Part shown: positions 1 through 5,181 of the stretch, one piece after another | How positions within the stretch are numbered: position 1 is the first letter of the stretch | Layout: every line of letters starts with the position of its first letter | Source of the DNA: DHVE2 group archaeon | GTDB taxonomy: Archaea; Thermoplasmatota; Thermoplasmata; Thermoplasmatales; Aciduliprofundaceae | Assembly (NCBI GenBank): GCA_015520975.1 | Contig: WAOZ01000050.1 | Coordinates: 1-7,540, forward strand | Length of the DNA stretch: 7,540 nt | Direction of reading: 5' to 3' | The notes under the pieces: model-generated | The model's database searches: none | The model's input: only the letters and a program-made list of their open reading frames with translations | What the model was told of the DNA's origin: nothing | Position numbers and translations under genes: made by a program

Positions 1-37
1 GATGAAAAATATGTCCAAAATGGAGATGGATAGATGA
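1..37 (+). other. possible 3' end of an upstream gene (undecided frame)
   Basis: Two frames are open from the left edge into the katG start. Frame 1 ends with TAG at 31-33, directly before the katG ATG. Frame 2 (ATG at 2-4, 11 codons visible) ends with TGA at 35-37, overlapping the katG start in an ATGA arrangement. Either could be the tail of a co-transcribed upstream gene, or this could simply be the leader of katG. Too little sequence is visible to choose, and no product can be named. Confidence 0.2.
22..33 (+). promoter_or_regulatory. Shine-Dalgarno site for katG
   Basis: GGAGATGGAT at 22-31 closely resembles GGAGGTGATC, the complement of the archaeal/bacterial 16S rRNA 3' end. Its GGAG core lies 8 bases before the ATG at 34. 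This supports the ATG at 34 as the real start and suggests leadered rather than leaderless translation of katG. Confidence 0.6.
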
Positions 38-2211
38 TAGAAAAAAGATATAGAAAAAGATGGATTGTACAATGGTGGCCCAACAGACTGGATTTGAAAA
101 TTTTAAAGCAGAACTGCCCGGATTTTCATCCATATGGGGGGAATTTTGATTATCTCAAAGAGGTCAGAGAGCTTGACGTTGACTCTGTAATAAAGGATTT
201 GAAAAAACTAATGAAAACTCCGCAAGATTGGTGGCCTCCGGATTTTGGACATTACGGTCCGCTTTTCGTAAGATTAGCATGGCATAGCGCAGGAAGCTAC
301 AGAATATTTGATGGCCGTGGAGGAGCCAGAAACGGCAGCATCCGCTTTCCTCCGAGAATAAACTGGCCGGATAATATAGGCCTTGACAAGGCGATAAGAT
401 TACTCTGGCCCATAAAAAAGAAATATGGCAAAAAGCTGTCATGGGCAGATCTGATGATTTTGGCGGGTACCATAGCACTTGAGGATATGGGTGTGAAAAT
501 TATCGGTTTTGGCCTTGGTAGAGAGGACATATACGAACCAGATGAGAGTCCAGACTGGGGACCAGAAGAAGAAATGCTTGTAGCAGGAGAACGTTTTGAA
601 GAAAGTGGTCTGAGAGAACCTTATTCCGCCACAGAGATGGGACTTATTTATGTTAATCCAGCAGGACCTGGGGGTGTACCTGATCCGAAATTATCAGCTC
701 AGGAAATTAGATCAGTATTTGCCAAGATGGGAATGAATGATGAGGAAACGGTGGCTTTAATTGCTGGGGGGCACTCTTTTGGCAAATGTCACGGTGCCTC
801 TTCTGATAAATATCTCGGTGCCGATCCGACTTCGTCGCCTATAGAGCAACAGGGATTGGGCTGGGATTTCAAATACAAAACAGGAAAAGGACCTGATACA
901 TTTACTTCAGGATTTGAACTCACATGGTCTCCAACTCCCACAAAGTTTGCAATCCACTACCTCAAACTGCTCTTTGAATACGACTGGGAAATAGAAACCA
1001 GTCCCGCAGGAAAACCTCAGTGGGTCGCCAAAGACGCTCCTGAAATAATTCCCGATGCACATGATCCTAACAAAAAACATAAACCTCGTATGCTTACAAC
1101 GGATTTGGCATTAAGATATGATGAGAATTATGCAAAAATAGCCAAAAGATTTTTGGAAAATCCGGCTGAGTTTGAAAGAGTATTCGCCAGGGCGTGGTTT
1201 AAACTCACCCACAGAGATATGGGACCAAAGGCATATTATGCAGGCCCATATGTACCAAAAGAGGATTTTGTGTGGCAAGATCCGCTTCCGGCGAGGGATT
1301 ATGAACTGATAGATAATGAAGATATTGAAGAGCTTAAAAGGAGAATTTTAAACTCAGGACTCACCGTATCCCAGTTGGTTTACACTGCCTGGTCATCCGC
1401 CTCAACATACCGAAATTCTGACAGAAGGGGGGGAGCAAACGGTGCCAGAATAAGACTTTACCCGATGAACCGGTGGGAGGTGAACCACCCTGAGGACCTC
1501 AAGAAGATAATAAACACATTTGAGAAAATCCAGCAAAATTTCAACGATGAACAGGAAAGAAAAGGTAGCAATAAAAAAGTTTCCGTCGCGGATCTGATAG
1601 TGCTTGGCGGCTGTGCCGCGGTGGAATATGCAGCAAATAAGGCTGGATTTGATGTGTCTGTATCTTTCATCCCCGGCAGAGTAGATGCCTCTCAAGAGCA
1701 CATTGAGGTGGAGTTCTATAAGAAGATTGAACCACGCGCAGATGGGTTCAGGAACTACCTTAAGGATCCGAGCTTAATAGATGAAGGGGATATATACACG
1801 ACTCCTGAATACTATCTGATAGATAGAGCGAATCTTCTAAAACTTACCGTGCCTGAGATTGTCGTTCTCGTCGGAGGACTGAGAGCTCTCGGAGCTGTTT
1901 ATGAGTATAAAAAGTACGGCGTTCTTACCAAAAATTATGGGAGCCTTACAAATGATTTCTTCGTGAACTTACTAGATATGAATATAGAATGGAGAGCAAG
2001 AGACCAGTACAGATACCTGTTTGATGGAATTAACAGAAAAACGGGAGAGAAGATATGGACTGCAACGCGGGTTGATTTGATTTTTGGTCATCACGACGAG
2101 TTAAGAGCTGTGGCTGAAGTCTATGCATCAGACGATGCACGATATAAATTCGTTGAAGACTTTATAAAAGCATGGAACAAAGTTATGAATCTCGACATCT
2201 TTCATACATAG
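34..2211 (+). CDS. katG: bifunctional catalase-peroxidase KatG (725 aa, complete)
   Basis: Heme enzyme of the class I plant-peroxidase superfamily. It converts hydrogen peroxide to water and oxygen and also oxidises small donors, acting in the cytoplasm in peroxide defence. The N-terminal half (about residues 12-420) carries the active site. The distal triad is Arg80-Trp83-His84 (RLAWH). The proximal residues are His247 (GGHSFGK), Trp298 and Asp357. Trp83, Tyr206 and Met232 match the Met-Tyr-Trp adduct needed for catalase activity (W107/Y229/M255 in Mycobacterium tuberculosis). Arg394 (HRDMGP) matches the mobile arginine switch, Asp113 the channel aspartate, and Ser292 the M. tuberculosis Ser315 position. 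The C-terminal half (about 430-725) is the usual heme-less duplicate; its TAWSSASTYR block mirrors AWHSAGSYR. Length is close to the family norm of about 730-745, with only a slightly short N-terminus before WWPN. An in-frame stop directly upstream and a good ribosome site fix the start. Archaeal katG genes are generally regarded as acquired from bacteria (family knowledge). Confidence 0.97.
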   Translation: MIEKRYRKRWIVQWWPNRLDLKILKQNCPDFHPYGGNFDYLKEVRELDVDSVIKDLKKLMKTPQDWWPPDFGHYGPLFVRLAWHSAGSYRIFDGRGGARNGSIRFPPRINWPDNIGLDKAIRLLWPIKKKYGKKLSWADLMILAGTIALEDMGVKIIGFGLGREDIYEPDESPDWGPEEEMLVAGERFEESGLREPYSATEMGLIYVNPAGPGGVPDPKLSAQEIRSVFAKMGMNDEETVALIAGGHSFGKCHGASSDKYLGADPTSSPIEQQGLGWDFKYKTGKGPDTFTSGFELTWSPTPTKFAIHYLKLLFEYDWEIETSPAGKPQWVAKDAPEIIPDAHDPNKKHKPRMLTTDLALRYDENYAKIAKRFLENPAEFERVFARAWFKLTHRDMGPKAYYAGPYVPKEDFVWQDPLPARDYELIDNEDIEELKRRILNSGLTVSQLVYTAWSSASTYRNSDRRGGANGARIRLYPMNRWEVNHPEDLKKIINTFEKIQQNFNDEQERKGSNKKVSVADLIVLGGCAAVEYAANKAGFDVSVSFIPGRVDASQEHIEVEFYKKIEPRADGFRNYLKDPSLIDEGDIYTTPEYYLIDRANLLKLTVPEIVVLVGGLRALGAVYEYKKYGVLTKNYGSLTNDFFVNLLDMNIEWRARDQYRYLFDGINRKTGEKIWTATRVDLIFGHHDELRAVAEVYASDDARYKFVEDFIKAWNKVMNLDIFHT

Positions 2212-2223
2212 CAAAAGTGAAAA

Positions 2224-2241
2224 AACGATATTAACATCGTT
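2224..2241 (+). other. small hairpin 3' of katG
   Basis: AACGAT (2224-2229) and ATCGTT (2236-2241) form a perfect 6-bp stem with a 6-base loop, 12 bases after the katG stop. It is AT-rich and not followed directly by a T run, so it is not a classical intrinsic terminator. A T-rich stretch (about 2253-2272) follows somewhat further on and could end katG transcription in the archaeal way. It also overlaps the first TTAACATC repeat. Confidence 0.3.
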
Positions 2242-2287
2242 AACATCACAATGCTATCTATTTATATTTATCATGTTATCATGTTAA
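2231..2287. repeat. paired direct repeats in inverted arrangement between katG and leuS
   Basis: TTAACATC occurs twice (2231-2238 and 2240-2247, 9-base period). TCATGTTA then occurs twice in immediate tandem (2271-2278 and 2279-2286). The two pairs are related as inverted copies: TTAACAT is the reverse complement of ATGTTAA, found at 2281-2287, and five of those bases plus one more recur at 2273-2278. The right-hand pair sits directly downstream of a TATA-like element, where a repressor could block transcription start. This looks like a regulator-binding cluster, but AT-rich intergenic DNA can produce such patterns by chance. Confidence 0.4.
2261..2270 (+). promoter_or_regulatory. candidate distal TATA box for leuS
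   Basis: TTTATATTTA is a close match to the archaeal TATA consensus. Initiation would be expected about 25 bases downstream, near 2288-2292, inside or just after the TCATGTTA repeats. That would leave a leader of roughly 50 bases before the leuS ATG. It competes with the AT-rich element at 2311-2327 for this role. Confidence 0.4.
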
Positions 2288-2310
2288 GTTAAACAGTGCC
2301 ACCACCATGT

Positions 2311-2327
2311 AAAAATTTAATTATTTA
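2311..2327 (+). promoter_or_regulatory. candidate proximal TATA element for leuS
   Basis: The AT-only run from 2311 to 2327 (AAAAATTTAATTATTTA) is centred about 25 bases before the leuS ATG at 2344. That spacing would give a leaderless or nearly leaderless transcript, common in archaea. In support, the bases before leuS lack a well-spaced strong Shine-Dalgarno: AAGG at 2337-2340 is only 3 bases from the ATG, and AGGA at 2327-2330 is 13 bases away. Confidence 0.4.
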
Positions 2328-2343
2328 GGACAAATTAAGGTTT

Positions 2344-5169
2344 ATGAACTTCGCAGAGATTGAGCGCAAATGGCAAAGGAAATGGCAGGAAGACAGAATA
2401 TTTGAACCGGAGATCGACAAATCAAAAAGGAAATTCTTTATCACCGTGCCCTACCCATATATGTCCGGGGCACTACATATTGGTCATGGAAGAACATTCA
2501 CCATGGGAGATATCATCGCCCGATTCAAGCGGATGCAGGGGTATAATGTGCTGTTTCCCATGGCGTTTCATGTTACCGGCACACCTGTTCTCGCAATAGC
2601 GGATAGTATAGCGAATGGAGATGAGAAAGTAATACAGCTTTATAGAGAATATGTGAGAATTTATGAAAACGATGAGGAAAAAGTGGAAAAAATAGTAGAA
2701 TCGTTCAAAGATCCAAAAAATATAGCAGAATATTTTGCAGACAAAACTCAGCAGGATTTTAAAGGTATGGGATACTCCATCGACTGGCGCAGAAAATTCC
2801 ATACTGCCGAACCCATCTACAACAAATTTGTGGAATGGCAATTCAAAAAGCTTTATGATCTTGGACTCATCAAAAAAGGGGAATATCCCATAACATACAG
2901 TCCAGCAGATGGAAACCCTGTGGGTGAAGACGATATCGAAGACGGAGATATTGATAAGGTCACCATTATGGAATTTACAGTCATAAAATTCGAGTTTGAG
3001 GACGGTTATCTTGTCGCCGCAACGCTGAGACCTGAGACCATTTTCGGAGTTACTAACCTCTGGATAAATCCAGATGCCGAATACTGTGCGGTAATGGTAA
3101 ATTCTGAAAGATGGTACATCTCCAAAGAAGCGGCGGAGAAATTAAAATACCAGAAAGATAATGTTATCGTGGAAAAATGTTTCAAAGGCGAGTTCTTCGT
3201 GGGTAAAAAGGCAAAAGAGCCTGCAACGGGTAGAACCATTCCGATACTTCCGGCGGATTTTGTGGATCCCGACAATGCAACGGGTGTTGTGTATTCCGTT
3301 CCGGCACATGCACCCTACGATTATCAGGCGCTCAAAGATATACAGAACAGCGAAGAATATGCCAGAAAATACAATCTATCTCAGGAAGAACTTAAAAGTA
3401 TAGAACTCATAAAAATAATCGATATTGAAGGCTACAATATCCCTGCAAAGGATATCTGTGAAAAAATGGGTATTGTAAATCAAAAGGATCCAAAATTAGA
3501 AGAGGCTACGCAGATCATATATAAGGATGAATTCTACAGCGGTATTTTGAACAATAAATGCGGTCCATTTGCAGGCATAAAAATCAGCGAAATAAAGGAT
3601 GAGGTCAAAAGATGGCTGATAAATATGGGCCGCGCGGATGTGTTCTATGAAACTTCCCGAAAGGCGGTTACCAGAAACGGACATAAGGTCATCGTTGCAG
3701 TTTTGAAAGATCAGTGGTTCATCGATTACTCACCCAAATGGTGGAAGGAAAAAGGGCATAAACTCGTTGACCAGATGTTTTTCTATCCAACAAAATACAA
3801 AAATATAATGCACGGGATAATAGACTGGCTTGAAAAGCGCCCGTGCGCTAGAAAGAGGGGGCTTGGTACAAGATTTCCGTGGAACAAAGAGTGGATAATT
3901 GAAAGCCTCAGCGATTCAACAATTTATATGGCATTTTACACCGTCGCGCACATAATCAGAGAGCAGGGCATAGAACCGGAGAAACTCACGGAAGATTTCT
4001 TTGATCTTGTTTTCCTTGGAAAAGGCAATATTCAAGAAATATCCGAAAAAACTGGAGTGAAAGAAGATGTCCTTGAAAAGATGAGAGAGGAGTTCGAGTA
4101 CTGGTATCCCAACGACCAGCGTCACACATCTCCGCCGCATCTTAGCAATCATCTGGCGTTTTTCATAATGCACCATGCCGCCATATTCCCAGAAAAGCAC
4201 TGGCCGAGGGCAATAACGCTTAATGGACTGATGATAAGAGAAGGAGCAAAAATCTCAAAAAGTAAGGGCAATGCAATTCCGCTGGCGCATGTGGCGGATA
4301 AATACGGCGTTGATCTGTTCAGGCTCTACTGTGCTGTGAATGCAGATCTTGAGAGTGTTATGGACTGGCGAGAGAAGGAATTGGCTTCGTTAAAAAAGAG
4401 ATTCAATTTATTTGTATCAATCGTTGAAGACAGTTTGAACGCAACTGAGCCTAAAACGCTTTTACCCATGGACAGATGGCTGCTTTCACGGTTCTACAGA
4501 TTACTTAAAGAGAGTATCCAAGACTACGATTCTTTCAAAATAAGGGACGCCATGCTGAACATGCTGTTCCATTTTGTAAACGATATAAAGAAATACGAAA
4601 AGAGAATGGGCTCTGATAGAAGAAAGTGCGTTATTCGGAAGGTATTAGAAGACTGGCTTTTGATTCTCTCCCCTGTGATGCCGCATATATGCGAAGAGTA
4701 CTGGCATAGATTGGGTCACAGCAACTACATTTCTCTTCAAACACTTCCTGAAGTTAAAGAGGAGTACATAGATGATGCCGTAGAAGCGGAAATGGAGTAT
4801 GTGGAAAGAGTAATAGACGATATAAAAGAAATTGTTGAAATCGCAAAAATAGATGTTAAAAAGATATATCTTTACACCGCCGATCAATGGAAATGGGATG
4901 TGCTGCGCGCAATAAGCGATGTACCTCCAAAAGATGCAATCAAAGAAGCTATGAAGGTAAGAAAGAGCAAAGAAACTGTCACGCTTGTTAAGCAGTTGCT
5001 CAAAAACAAGATAAAATATATAAAAATCGATGAGGAAAGCGTGCTGGAAAGGGATAAAAAATACATTGAAAAAGTATTCAACGCGGAAGTAGTGATTAAC
5101 AGTGACTATGATCCCAAAAACAAGAGAAAATTCGCCATACCGATGAAACCCGCGATATATGTAGAATAA
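2344..5169 (+). CDS. leuS: leucyl-tRNA synthetase, archaeal/eukaryotic type (941 aa, complete)
   Basis: Class I aminoacyl-tRNA synthetase that charges tRNA-Leu with leucine in the cytoplasm. The Rossmann catalytic core carries HIGH at 45-48 and the KMSKS-loop variant KISKS at 636-640. The CP1 editing domain (about 165-430) has the TLRPET motif at 227-232. Asp326, within SVPAHAPYDY, corresponds to the aspartate that anchors the mischarged amino acid for hydrolysis, so proofreading should be intact. The post-CP1 block (CARKRGLGTRFPW, 501-513) and ESLSDSTIYMA (520-530) are typical of the archaeal/eukaryal branch, not bacterial LeuRS. The helical anticodon-binding domain spans about 700-840. The C-terminal part (about 850-941), which in archaeal enzymes contacts the long variable arm of tRNA-Leu, is present. 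Length fits archaeal homologues (about 940-970). At 443-447 the sequence TRNGH lacks the cysteines seen in some homologues, so no zinc site is apparent there. ATG at 2344 gives the expected short N-terminus. The gene follows katG by 132 bases with its own promoter-like sequences, so it is probably a separate unit. Confidence 0.98.
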   Translation: MNFAEIERKWQRKWQEDRIFEPEIDKSKRKFFITVPYPYMSGALHIGHGRTFTMGDIIARFKRMQGYNVLFPMAFHVTGTPVLAIADSIANGDEKVIQLYREYVRIYENDEEKVEKIVESFKDPKNIAEYFADKTQQDFKGMGYSIDWRRKFHTAEPIYNKFVEWQFKKLYDLGLIKKGEYPITYSPADGNPVGEDDIEDGDIDKVTIMEFTVIKFEFEDGYLVAATLRPETIFGVTNLWINPDAEYCAVMVNSERWYISKEAAEKLKYQKDNVIVEKCFKGEFFVGKKAKEPATGRTIPILPADFVDPDNATGVVYSVPAHAPYDYQALKDIQNSEEYARKYNLSQEELKSIELIKIIDIEGYNIPAKDICEKMGIVNQKDPKLEEATQIIYKDEFYSGILNNKCGPFAGIKISEIKDEVKRWLINMGRADVFYETSRKAVTRNGHKVIVAVLKDQWFIDYSPKWWKEKGHKLVDQMFFYPTKYKNIMHGIIDWLEKRPCARKRGLGTRFPWNKEWIIESLSDSTIYMAFYTVAHIIREQGIEPEKLTEDFFDLVFLGKGNIQEISEKTGVKEDVLEKMREEFEYWYPNDQRHTSPPHLSNHLAFFIMHHAAIFPEKHWPRAITLNGLMIREGAKISKSKGNAIPLAHVADKYGVDLFRLYCAVNADLESVMDWREKELASLKKRFNLFVSIVEDSLNATEPKTLLPMDRWLLSRFYRLLKESIQDYDSFKIRDAMLNMLFHFVNDIKKYEKRMGSDRRKCVIRKVLEDWLLILSPVMPHICEEYWHRLGHSNYISLQTLPEVKEEYIDDAVEAEMEYVERVIDDIKEIVEIAKIDVKKIYLYTADQWKWDVLRAISDVPPKDAIKEAMKVRKSKETVTLVKQLLKNKIKYIKIDEESVLERDKKYIEKVFNAEVVINSDYDPKNKRKFAIPMKPAIYVE

Positions 5170-5181
5170 AAAATAAAAAAA
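5163..5181 (-). terminator. T-tract terminator for the minus-strand surface-protein gene
   Basis: Read on the minus strand, the TGA stop at 5184-5182 is followed at once by seven T, one A, six T, one A and two more T. This hairpin-free oligo-T arrangement is the standard archaeal intrinsic terminator. It overlaps the last codons of leuS on the other strand. On the plus strand the same bases are A-rich and would not terminate leuS. Confidence 0.6.

Noticed and set aside
1402..1701. Minus-strand open frame of 99 codons inside katG
   Set aside because: It lies antisense to a highly conserved part of the KatG C-terminal domain, has no recognisable motif and is explained as a shadow of katG.
2212..2343. 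tRNA or other structured RNA gene between katG and leuS
   Set aside because: No cloverleaf elements (T-arm GTTCRANYC-type block) and low GC. Only a 6-bp hairpin and short repeats are present.
2473..2841. Minus-strand open frame of 122 codons inside leuS
   Set aside because: It is antisense to the HIGH-motif region of LeuRS. Its Phe/Ile-rich translation is what A-rich codons give in reverse, with no independent support.
5100..5181. Readthrough of the VWA gene stop into a hydrophobic FFYFLFYIY stretch resembling a lost membrane anchor
   Set aside because: The hydrophobic codons come from the oligo-T terminator and the reverse of leuS codons. The frame continues antisense to conserved LeuRS sequence, so it is coincidental.
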